A DNA stretch of 12,576 nucleotides from Ilumatobacteraceae bacterium (lineage in GTDB: Bacteria; Actinomycetota; Acidimicrobiia; Acidimicrobiales; Ilumatobacteraceae), in NCBI GenBank assembly GCA_019090765.1, contig JAHRVJ010000049.1, positions 1 through 12,576 on the forward strand, written 5' to 3'. Position 1 is the first letter of the stretch, and each line of letters starts with the position of its first letter. The translations under genes were made by a program, and so were the position numbers. Positions 1 to 5,840 of this stretch are shown piece after piece. The notes beneath the pieces are model-generated. The model had not been told where the DNA came from, searched no databases, and saw only the letters and a program-made list of their open reading frames with translations.

Positions 1-335
1 AGCACGGCCACACCGATGTTGGCGCTCGTCACCGACGACCCGCTCAGCCGAACTGAGTCTTCGACCCGCACTGCAATCGCCTGCAACTCATCGTCGGTCA
101 CCGAACGTCCTTTGGTTGCCGCGGTAAGACCGGCGATCAACTTGGCCCGGTCGAACGGCTCGCTGCTCCCGTCGGACTTTTGCACGGTCAACTGTGCATG
201 ATCGACGCGTTCGAATGTGGTGAAGCGATGTGCGCACTCAAGACATTGCCGACGGCGCCGAATCGCATTGCCTTCTTCGGCAATTCGCGAATCAACAACC
301 TTGGTCTCCACGCTGCGGCATGACGGGCAATACAC
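1..335 (-). CDS. nrdR: NrdR transcriptional repressor of ribonucleotide reductase genes (3' end cut off by the window edge)
   Basis: About 111 N-terminal residues are visible on the minus strand. NrdR is a zinc- and nucleotide-binding repressor that switches off ribonucleotide reductase operons when dATP is high. The protein opens YCPSC, then VVDSR, IRRRR and CLEC, which is the N-terminal zinc ribbon (two CxxC pairs) of the family. It continues with RFTTFER and an ATP-cone region (SEPFDRAKLIAGL, then VEDSVR). The start is GTG at 335, placing MYCPSC at the N-terminus as is usual for NrdR. An in-frame GTG at 359 would add eight residues with no family match, and a stop lies in frame just upstream of that. 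The family is about 150 residues, so roughly a quarter is missing to the left. It lies 45 nt behind the LysM gene in the same direction, so it probably shares that promoter. No strong ribosome binding site is visible. Identity is very secure. Confidence 0.95.
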   Translation of the reverse strand, partial: MYCPSCRSVETKVVDSRIAEEGNAIRRRRQCLECAHRFTTFERVDHAQLTVQKSDGSSEPFDRAKLIAGLTAATKGRSVTDDELQAIAVRVEDSVRLSGSSVTSANIGVAV

Positions 336-380
336 CAGGTAATGATACCGCCGCGCCACGCGGCTATCGGTTGGGAATTG

Positions 381-797
381 CTATGGCAGACGCACTGCCT
401 GACCGGCCTGGATGAAGGTGCCACCATTGAGATCGATCAGCGCATTGACGAAAGTAGTGCGATCGACATCGCCCCGGTAGTGGTCGGCAATTGACCAGAG
501 AGAGTCGCCCGGCTGGGCAACATGGCTAACGGCGCGGACTGTGTCGAAATCCGGGTCCGACGCGGTTTCGGAGGCCGCGGCAGGACGACCCCCGAAACCG
601 ATCAGCGCCTCAGCCGCGGTGACCGAAGCCGCCGCTGCGAGAACGAGCAAAACAGACGCCACGACCGCCGCACCGATTCGCCGATACGTGTAGTTCGGGG
701 CAGAGCTGCGAACCATCTCAGAGTCGACAGCACCTTGCGAATCGGCAGCGATTGGCGCTACCAAGGTGAGGTGGGCAGTGTGCAAAGTGGTCGTCAT
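381..797 (-). CDS. Small membrane-anchored LysM protein, candidate SOS-induced division/cell-wall regulator (YneA/ChiZ-like)
   Basis: This 138-residue protein has a basic, polar N-terminus, one hydrophobic segment at about residues 41-63, an Ala-rich linker, and a single LysM domain at about 91-137 (QPGDSLWSIADHY ... IQAGQAVRLP). LysM domains bind peptidoglycan, so the C-terminus should lie outside the membrane against the wall. Size and architecture match the small LysM proteins encoded next to lexA: YneA in Bacillus, a division inhibitor, and Rv2719c (ChiZ) in Mycobacterium tuberculosis. In the latter the order lexA / LysM gene / nrdR is the same as here. A division-blocking role is inferred from this context. 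No catalytic domain is visible. The ATG at 797 is chosen because GGGGGAG lies 8 nt upstream. Transcription should come from the promoter at 930-958, with a candidate LexA box just downstream of the start point. nrdR follows. Confidence 0.9.
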   Translation of the reverse strand: MTTTLHTAHLTLVAPIAADSQGAVDSEMVRSSAPNYTYRRIGAAVVASVLLVLAAAASVTAAEALIGFGGRPAAASETASDPDFDTVRAVSHVAQPGDSLWSIADHYRGDVDRTTFVNALIDLNGGTFIQAGQAVRLP

Positions 798-805
798 CTC
801 GATTA

Positions 806-812
806 CTCCCCC
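806..812 (-). promoter_or_regulatory. Strong ribosome binding site of the LysM gene
   Basis: The minus strand reads GGGGGAG, ending 8 nt before the ATG at 797. It is the strongest Shine-Dalgarno match I noticed in the window and fixes the start of the LysM gene. It contrasts with lexA, which has no leader at all. Confidence 0.8.
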
Positions 813-898
813 AACAGGAGCGGCATTGCATCGGCGAATACTTGAGGTGATTGAGCCTCAGCGGCCCAACCAACTCGTTCCCTCTCCGAAGCTCAGCA

Positions 899-912
899 AC
901 AACAGCTGTTCG
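899..912 (-). promoter_or_regulatory. Candidate LexA (SOS) box of the LysM-nrdR unit
   Basis: The minus strand reads CGAACAGCTGTTGT. The core AACAGCTGTT is a perfect 10-bp palindrome, and the left arm CGAAC is the canonical half-site of the Gram-positive LexA operator (CGAAC-N4-GTTCG type). The distal right arm is degenerate. It would lie about 11 to 24 nt downstream of the transcription start predicted from the promoter at 930-958, where a bound repressor would block early transcription. Two further CGAAC/GTTCG half-sites lie at 918-922 and 924-928, but with spacings that do not fit a standard operator. Confidence 0.65.
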
Positions 913-929
913 AGAAGCGAACGGTTCGA

Positions 930-958
930 AGTAAACCAGTAGCGATTCGAAATGTCAA
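930..958 (-). promoter_or_regulatory. Promoter of the LysM-nrdR unit
   Basis: On the minus strand a perfect TTGACA (-35, 958-953) is followed after 17 nt by TTTACT (-10, 935-930; four of six matches to TATAAT). The start point is expected near 923, giving a leader of about 125 nt to the LysM ATG at 797. The element faces away from lexA and shares the intergenic region with the lexA promoter. The perfect -35 suggests strong transcription when not repressed. Confidence 0.75.
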
Positions 959-977
959 CCCTTCGTGAGGACTTTTC

Positions 978-991
978 CGAACAATTGTTTG
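978..991 (+). promoter_or_regulatory. LexA (SOS) box of lexA
   Basis: The sequence CGAACAATTGTTTG fits the CGAAC-N4-GTTYG operator, with a perfect AACAATTGTT palindrome at its centre (980-989). It ends 12 nt before the -35 element of the lexA promoter, consistent with autorepression. It is about 20 bp from the -35 of the divergent LysM promoter, so it might affect both directions. Confidence 0.85.
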
Positions 992-992
992 C

Positions 993-1006
993 AGTACAGT
1001 TGTTTG
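993..1006 (+). promoter_or_regulatory. Possible second, degenerate LexA box overlapping the lexA -35
   Basis: AGTACAGTTGTTTG has a full GTTTG right arm and a left arm that matches CGAAC at three of five positions, with the correct 4-nt spacer. It begins one base after the first box and overlaps the first three bases of the -35 element TTGACT. Side-by-side operators are known at some lexA promoters. The poor left arm keeps this tentative. Confidence 0.4.
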
Positions 1007-1032
1007 ACTTGCGGGACAGCCCAACCTACACT
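1004..1032 (+). promoter_or_regulatory. lexA promoter producing a leaderless mRNA
   Basis: TTGACT (1004-1009), a 17-nt spacer, and TACACT (1027-1032) form a good housekeeping promoter. Only six bases separate the -10 from the ATG at 1039, so the expected transcription start is the A of the start codon or within a base of it. This implies a leaderless lexA mRNA, a common arrangement in Actinomycetota. The same logic excludes longer N-terminal extensions of LexA, which would begin upstream of the promoter. Confidence 0.8.
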
Positions 1033-1038
1033 GTTCCC

Positions 1039-1668
1039 ATGGCCCCAAAGATCAGCAAGCGTCAACGCAGCATTCTCGAATTCATCGAGCAAGAGATTCG
1101 CGATCGCGGGTACCCACCATCGGTCCGCGAGATCGGCGATGCCGTAGGTCTGACCTCTCCATCAACCGTGCACACGCATCTCAACACTCTGCAGCGCCTC
1201 GGTTATCTGCGCCGCGACCCCACCAAACCACGGGCAATCGAGGTGCGCTACGACACCAACAGCGGCGCCATGATGGAGCGGAGGCCCGTCCGCCACGTGC
1301 CGTTGGTGGGCGATGTTGCCGCCGGCACCGATGTTCTGGCCTCTGAGAACGTCGAAGAGCTACTCCCGGTCCCGGTCGACTTTGCCGGTGAAGGTGAGCT
1401 CTTCATGCTTCGGGTCCGTGGCGAATCGATGATCGACCTCGGCATCCTTGACGGCGATTTCGTCGTCGCCACGCAGATCGACCACCCCAACAATGACGAC
1501 ATCGTCGTTGCCGGTATCCCCGAGGGCGAGGCGACCATCAAGTCGTACTCCCGCTCCGGTTCTGAAGTAACTCTTACCCCAGCTAATCCCACAATGGAAC
1601 CAATGACCTTCTCTGCGGACCTAGTCGAGATTTACGGCAAGGTCGTCACGGTGATGCGTCGCTACTGA
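1039..1668 (+). CDS. lexA: LexA, SOS-response repressor
   Basis: This 209-residue protein is a full-length LexA. It binds SOS boxes and, when stimulated by RecA filaments, cuts itself and releases DNA-damage genes. An N-terminal winged helix-turn-helix spans about residues 1-70 (KISKRQRSILEFI ... PPSVREIGDAVGL ... STVHTHLNTLQRLGYL). The C-terminal S24 peptidase domain contains the Ala95-Gly96 cleavage site (GDVAAGT), the nucleophile Ser130 (RGESMID) and the general-base Lys168 (ATIKSY), so it should be able to self-cleave. The frame stays open upstream to an ATG at 952, but that reading would cover the operators and promoter. The ATG at 1039 gives the usual MAPKISKRQR start and agrees with a leaderless transcript. 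The 3' end overlaps the last 7 nt of the convergent membrane-protein gene. Confidence 0.98.
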   Translation: MAPKISKRQRSILEFIEQEIRDRGYPPSVREIGDAVGLTSPSTVHTHLNTLQRLGYLRRDPTKPRAIEVRYDTNSGAMMERRPVRHVPLVGDVAAGTDVLASENVEELLPVPVDFAGEGELFMLRVRGESMIDLGILDGDFVVATQIDHPNNDDIVVAGIPEGEATIKSYSRSGSEVTLTPANPTMEPMTFSADLVEIYGKVVTVMRRY

Positions 1669-2507
1669 TTCGCTGACGGCGGTCCCCACGAACCTGGATC
1701 CGGACTGGGGTCGGGGTCGTTGGTCACCGGTGGTAGTACGAGGCCCCGCAGGCGCTGTGGTGTGCCTTCAGCGAGCGGATCGGCTGCCGGACCACCTCCC
1801 ATGGTGGGCTGACCGGCGATGCCTGTCGCCCCCGTCGTTGGTGGCGGCACCGGAAACCCCGGTGGGCCTGATGGCCAATTGGCGTTAGGCGGAGCAGTAG
1901 GTTGCCAAGGCGCCGGAGTGGCGGCCGCTACTTGCCGGCGACGACTACCAAGCACCAGGAACAGCCCACCGGCAAGCAATCCTGCGATCATCAGCAGGAT
2001 GGCCGCCACGCGCAGCAGCGTTACGCCATCATCTGGGTCACGCCCAACCGCGACTACGAAATCCGTGCCGTCAGCTGCGGTAACTGAGAGAACGTGATCT
2101 CCCGGCTCATCAATCAGCACGGTCTGATTCGACTCTCCGGCAAAATCACCGGTGTCGTAAGAGAGTCCGCCAAAATCCAGTAGTTCGAGCTGATCCCCTT
2201 GGCCATCACGTAGTTCGAGTTGCAGCCCCGACGGAGCTGCGCCAGCGTAAGGTGACGAGGCTTCGCAGTCGCCGGCAACGCCATCGAGTTCGCCCATCGT
2301 CTCGATGTACAACACGAAGCGCCCGGTCCCCTCAAAATTGAGGGTCGTGTCGCAATCAAGCGGAGCTCTGGCAAACCCAGCGACATTGTCGTTGTGCAGG
2401 TCGTCGGCAGCAAACCACAACACGGCGGCCACAACGGCGCAAACGAACACCAGCCCGACACCCAAGACGAGCTGCCACGTTCGCCGCTTCCCAGTTGCTT
2501 CAACCAT
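1662..2507 (-). CDS. Two-helix membrane protein with an extracytoplasmic domain and a proline-rich C-terminal tail, function unknown
   Basis: I do not recognise this family. Translated from the ATG at 2507 it has 281 residues: a short basic N-terminus, a membrane helix at about 12-34, a soluble acidic domain at about 35-163, a second helix at about 164-187 followed by RRR, and a Pro/Gly-rich tail to the end. By the positive-inside rule the domain lies outside and the tail inside. The domain has only two cysteines (Cys52 and Cys81), which could form a disulfide, and looks beta-rich. A GTG at 2528 would add seven residues, but GGAG lies 5 nt before the ATG at 2507, so I prefer that start. It is the last gene of the miaB-to-dapC run, 65 nt after dapC, and ends tail to tail with lexA with a 7-nt overlap. 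Pro-rich cytoplasmic tails often bind partners, but no partner is evident. Confidence 0.8.
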   Translation of the reverse strand: MVEATGKRRTWQLVLGVGLVFVCAVVAAVLWFAADDLHNDNVAGFARAPLDCDTTLNFEGTGRFVLYIETMGELDGVAGDCEASSPYAGAAPSGLQLELRDGQGDQLELLDFGGLSYDTGDFAGESNQTVLIDEPGDHVLSVTAADGTDFVVAVGRDPDDGVTLLRVAAILLMIAGLLAGGLFLVLGSRRRQVAAATPAPWQPTAPPNANWPSGPPGFPVPPPTTGATGIAGQPTMGGGPAADPLAEGTPQRLRGLVLPPVTNDPDPSPDPGSWGPPSANQ

Positions 2508-2523
2508 TGTTGCTCCGTTCAAA

Positions 2524-2537
2524 ACCACAAGTGTGGT
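2524..2537. repeat. Perfect dyad ACCACA-AG-TGTGGT between dapC and the downstream membrane-protein gene
   Basis: Six-base arms surround two central bases, 17 nt upstream of the ATG at 2507. Read on the minus strand the dyad is followed by TTTTG. It could be an operator for the downstream gene, or a short hairpin (5-bp stem, 4-nt loop) that partly ends the upstream transcript. The stem is too small for a confident terminator call. Confidence 0.35.
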
Positions 2538-2572
2538 CTACCTTGACGCAATTGCCCTGATTGGCGATGAGG

Positions 2573-3697
2573 TCACGCGCTCGATGCGAGTCGATCTGCA
2601 ACAAGTTCTACCCGGTCGTCTGGTTGAACCACCGCCACGCGGACAAATCTGGTGCCACCCTCACCGTAGAACTCCCCCGGGCTCACCAACGCTCCACCGT
2701 CGCGAGCGATCCGCTCGGTGTACTCCCAACCATCGGCTGTAGGAATCCACAGGTAAAAGGCGCCCGCGGGCAGTTCCACGCGCTGCCCAGACCATTCCGA
2801 CAACACCCCAGCAAGTAGCTCCAGCCGCGAGCGGTAACGCTCACGCTGCACATCAACATGGGCATCATCGTCTAGGGCCACTGCCGCTGCTGCCTGTGCT
2901 GGCCCCGGGACCATCATTCCAACGTGCTTACGAACCTCTTGGAGATACCCGACAAGCTCGGCGTCACCAGCGTAGAAGCCGGCACGTACGCCTGCGAGAT
3001 TCGATCGTTTTGATAGTGAATGGACGGCGACAACGCCCTCGGTCCCACCTTCGAGAATCGTCCGACCCTTGCCCGACCACGTGAATTCGACGTAGCACTC
3101 ATCAGAGAACACCGGCACTCCATTTGCCCGACCCCAGGCGGCCGCGGCGTCGAGGTCGTCGAGCGCACCCGTGGGATTGTTGGGGCTATTCACCCACAAC
3201 ACTAGGGCCCTCGCCGCATCCTCGGTGTCGATCGAGTCGAGATCCATCTTCCCATCAGGCAGCACACCAACTGGCACTGCCCGACACCCGGCAAGCGTGG
3301 CGCCCATGGCGTATGTCGGGTATGAGATCGCGGGGTACAGCACGGTGTCACGCGACGGGACACGGAGCTGCAGAAGATGGGGCAGCGTTCCGACGAACTC
3401 CTTCGTCCCGATTGACGCACCAATTTGCTCAGCTGGAACATCGATATTGAAGCGGCGCCTCATCCACCGCGTAGCCGCCTCCCGAAATGCCGCGGTGCCG
3501 ATGCTCGGTGGATAGCAACGTTCGGAGTTACTCGTCGCCAACGCATCAAGAACAGACTGCGGAGGCGGGTCAAAAGGGGTTCCGATCGAAAGATCGACCG
3601 TGCCACCTTCGTGTGCGTCGGTGATCGGACGCAGCCGATTGAGACGGTCATACGGGTATGGCGGGGGCACGAAACCGCCCGTTTCAACCACGGTCAT
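2573..3697 (-). CDS. dapC: Succinyldiaminopimelate transaminase (DapC)
   Basis: This 374-residue PLP-dependent class I/II aminotransferase is predicted to convert N-succinyl-2-amino-6-ketopimelate to N-succinyl-LL-diaminopimelate in the lysine and peptidoglycan pathway. The N-terminus GFVPPPYPYDRL, the phrase VDLSIGTPFDPPP and the stretch YPAISYPTYAMGATLAGCRA are typical of actinobacterial DapC. Catalytic features are SPNNPTG (171-177), Asp199 in FSDECY (pairs with the PLP ring nitrogen), the Schiff-base lysine Lys230 in HSLSKRSNLAG, and Arg353 in TRFVRVAVV for the substrate carboxylate. The ATG at 3697 overlaps the hflX stop in an ATGA arrangement, implying translational coupling. dapF, two genes upstream, acts two steps later in the same pathway, which supports the assignment over a generic aminotransferase. 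Length is normal. Confidence 0.93.
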   Translation of the reverse strand: MTVVETGGFVPPPYPYDRLNRLRPITDAHEGGTVDLSIGTPFDPPPQSVLDALATSNSERCYPPSIGTAAFREAATRWMRRRFNIDVPAEQIGASIGTKEFVGTLPHLLQLRVPSRDTVLYPAISYPTYAMGATLAGCRAVPVGVLPDGKMDLDSIDTEDAARALVLWVNSPNNPTGALDDLDAAAAWGRANGVPVFSDECYVEFTWSGKGRTILEGGTEGVVAVHSLSKRSNLAGVRAGFYAGDAELVGYLQEVRKHVGMMVPGPAQAAAAVALDDDAHVDVQRERYRSRLELLAGVLSEWSGQRVELPAGAFYLWIPTADGWEYTERIARDGGALVSPGEFYGEGGTRFVRVAVVQPDDRVELVADRLASSA

Positions 3698-5007
3698 AAA
3701 TTGACTCCCTCATCGACGACAAACTCTTCCAGGCGGCCCGCAGAGGCGTCGGAAAGTCGAGCCCTCACGGTCCATGCAGTTTCGCCATCACCGATGGAGA
3801 CGACTTCGCCCTCACGATGGACAGCGGCAAGAATGTCTCCCCGGTCGTAGGGAATGAAAAGGTCGTAGACCACCGTCAGCACCCGCAAGCGGTCGGCGAT
3901 GGTCCGCAATAAGACGTCGACACCGGCACCGGTCGCGCCGCTGACCGCGACTGATCCAGGGTGGCAACTCACCAGTCGCTCGGCCGCCTCGGCGTCGACA
4001 TCGGCCTTATTGAAAACCAACAGTTCTGGGACCGCAGCGGCTTCGATGTCGCCCAGCACGGTGCGCACCGCTTCGATCTGGCCGTCAGGGTCGGGCGAAC
4101 TCGCGTCGACGACATGGACCAGGTAGTCCGCCAACGCAGCTACCTCGAGCGTTCCCTTGAATGACTCGACCAGACCGTGCGGAAGGCGCTTGATGAAACC
4201 AACCGTGTCCGACAGCAGCACCGGCTCGCCACCGGGTAGCGCGAGCCGTCGTGTGGTCGGGTCGAGCGTGGCAAACAAACGGTCTTCCACAAGCACACCC
4301 GACTCGGTCAGGCAATTGAGCAGAGTTGACTTTCCCGCGTTTGTGTAGCCCACGATCGCGACCGAAGCCAAACCACTGCGACTGCGCCCCTGGCGTTGGA
4401 GAGCGCGGGTCTCCGCCAACGCAGCAAGGTCGCGTTCAAGCTTGTTGATCCGCCGCATGATGCGTCGACGATCGACCTCAATTTTGGTTTCGCCGCCACC
4501 GAATCGGGCTCCCACCCCGCCACGTTGTTGAGAGAGCTTGGCGTCGGCTCCGCGGCGGAGGCGCGGCAGCCGGTAGCGGAGCAGGGCGAGCTCGACCTGG
4601 GCCTTGCCCTCCTGCGTGTGAGCGTTCTGCCCGAAGATGTCGAGAATCACCGCGGTGCGGTCGATCGCGGTTCGGCCGAGGAGTTTCTCCAGGTTGAATT
4701 GCTGCGCCGGGGCCAACTCGTTGTCGAACACCACCGTGTCGGCGTCAACGGCAAGACACAGCTGTTTCAGTTCCTCGGCCTTGCCCTTACCAATGTACGT
4801 GGTGTGATCGGGGGCGTCGCGCCGCTGCACCATCCGCGCTACTTCATCGGCGCCAGCGGTATCGACAAGCAACGACAGCTCGTCGAGGCTGGCCTCGACC
4901 TCAGCATCGGTATCTCCTGGGCGGGCAACTGCAACCAACACGATCTTCTCTCGAATCGAGCGGTCGATCAGCGTCCCGGCAAGCGCTTCGTTGTAGGGGG
5001 TACTCAC
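3694..5007 (-). CDS. hflX: HflX, ribosome-associated GTPase
   Basis: This 437-residue protein is a full-length HflX, a GTPase that binds the large ribosomal subunit and splits stalled ribosomes, often under stress. The N-terminal HflX domain (about 20-180) includes YIGKGKAEEL, FDNELAPAQQFNLE and the conserved LLRYRLPRL region. It continues through GGGETKIEVDRR and a helical linker to the G domain. The nucleotide motifs are G1 GYTNAGKST (220-228), G2 FATLDPTTRR, G3 DTVGF (267-271), G4 NKAD (333-336) and G5 SGATG (356-360). The start is GTG at 5007, sharing GTGA with the dapF stop. The gene ends in an ATGA overlap with dapC. No good ribosome binding site precedes the GTG, so reinitiation after dapF is likely. 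miaA-dapF-hflX clustering is usual in actinobacteria. Confidence 0.97.
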   Translation of the reverse strand: MSTPYNEALAGTLIDRSIREKIVLVAVARPGDTDAEVEASLDELSLLVDTAGADEVARMVQRRDAPDHTTYIGKGKAEELKQLCLAVDADTVVFDNELAPAQQFNLEKLLGRTAIDRTAVILDIFGQNAHTQEGKAQVELALLRYRLPRLRRGADAKLSQQRGGVGARFGGGETKIEVDRRRIMRRINKLERDLAALAETRALQRQGRSRSGLASVAIVGYTNAGKSTLLNCLTESGVLVEDRLFATLDPTTRRLALPGGEPVLLSDTVGFIKRLPHGLVESFKGTLEVAALADYLVHVVDASSPDPDGQIEAVRTVLGDIEAAAVPELLVFNKADVDAEAAERLVSCHPGSVAVSGATGAGVDVLLRTIADRLRVLTVVYDLFIPYDRGDILAAVHREGEVVSIGDGETAWTVRARLSDASAGRLEEFVVDEGVNL

Positions 5008-5840
5008 TGGACGCCGTTCGTTGCGCTAGCCAGCTCTGACAGGGCGACCTCAATCGTGGCAATGATCGTTGCCGGACCCGTCAGCACCGCACGGGTTGGT
5101 GAGTCGGACGCGAACATGACAGTCGCGGTCCCACCATCCATATGAACTTGAATTCCATCGTGGGCGTTGTCAGATACGAGACCCCAAGACATCGCGGCGT
5201 ACGCCGCGGCGCAGGCCCCCGTGCCGCAGGCTTCGGTGATCCCGGCGCCTCGCTCATGGACTCGAAGAGTGATGTCGTAGGGGCCCGGACCGGGTTCGAC
5301 AATCTCAAGGTTGATCTGGGGTACCTGCTCACCGAGCGTTTGCAGGTCGACTGCCGACACTTCGTCAACGCCCACAACGCTGTGCGGATTGCCGAGGCTC
5401 AGGTGAGCCACCGGACGGTCCGGATTGCATCCGAGGCTGTCCCAGTTCGAAGGCGGGTCAAGCACGGAGACTTCGCCCATCTCGACCGTTGCGGTGATCG
5501 TTGCAGGGTCGTCGGTTGGGGCTAGGGAAACCAGACGATCACCGGCGTCGGTGAGGATCAACTGGTCACTGAAGTCGCCACGGCGAACAGCAATAGCTTG
5601 GGCGAAACAACGAATGCCGTTACCGCTCATCTCGGCACGGGAGCCGTCGGCGTTGTAGAGCGTCATTCTTGCGGCGTACCCAGCAAGGGATTCAGCCACG
5701 AGCAGGCCGTCAGCACCGATGCCTCGGCGACGATCACAAAGCTGACGCGCAAGTGTCGGCAAGTCATCTGAGTCGACGTCAAGCGCGACGAGGAAATCGT
5801 TGCCTAAGCCATGGTGCTTGGTGAGCGTCAGCTGAGTCAT
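5004..5840 (-). CDS. dapF: Diaminopimelate epimerase
   Basis: This 278-residue protein is predicted to interconvert LL- and meso-diaminopimelate, giving the precursor of lysine and of the peptidoglycan cross-link residue. It is a PLP-independent racemase using two cysteines. Both are present: Cys78 in MSGNGIRCFAQ and Cys205 in TEACGTGACA. Other family phrases are the N-terminal KHHGLGNDFLV, RRRGIGADGLL, LYNADGSRAEMSGNG, and LSLGNPHSVV. The length is typical. The ATG at 5840 overlaps the miaA stop (ATGA), and the stop overlaps the hflX GTG start (GTGA), so it sits in the middle of a translationally coupled chain. It pairs functionally with dapC in the same operon. Confidence 0.97.
   Translation of the reverse strand: MTQLTLTKHHGLGNDFLVALDVDSDDLPTLARQLCDRRRGIGADGLLVAESLAGYAARMTLYNADGSRAEMSGNGIRCFAQAIAVRRGDFSDQLILTDAGDRLVSLAPTDDPATITATVEMGEVSVLDPPSNWDSLGCNPDRPVAHLSLGNPHSVVGVDEVSAVDLQTLGEQVPQINLEIVEPGPGPYDITLRVHERGAGITEACGTGACAAAYAAMSWGLVSDNAHDGIQVHMDGGTATVMFASDSPTRAVLTGPATIIATIEVALSELASATNGVQ

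Noticed and set aside
188..427. 79-residue minus-strand frame over the start of nrdR
   Set aside because: It is out of frame with the NrdR zinc ribbon, which is clear in the frame starting with GTG at 335.
952..1038. N-terminal extension of LexA from the ATG at 952
   Set aside because: It would cover the SOS boxes and the lexA promoter, and the family start MAPKISKRQR lies at 1039, just after a well-placed -10.
4396..5145. 249-residue plus-strand frame opposite hflX and dapF
   Set aside because: It is antisense to two unambiguous conserved genes, with no recognisable domain.
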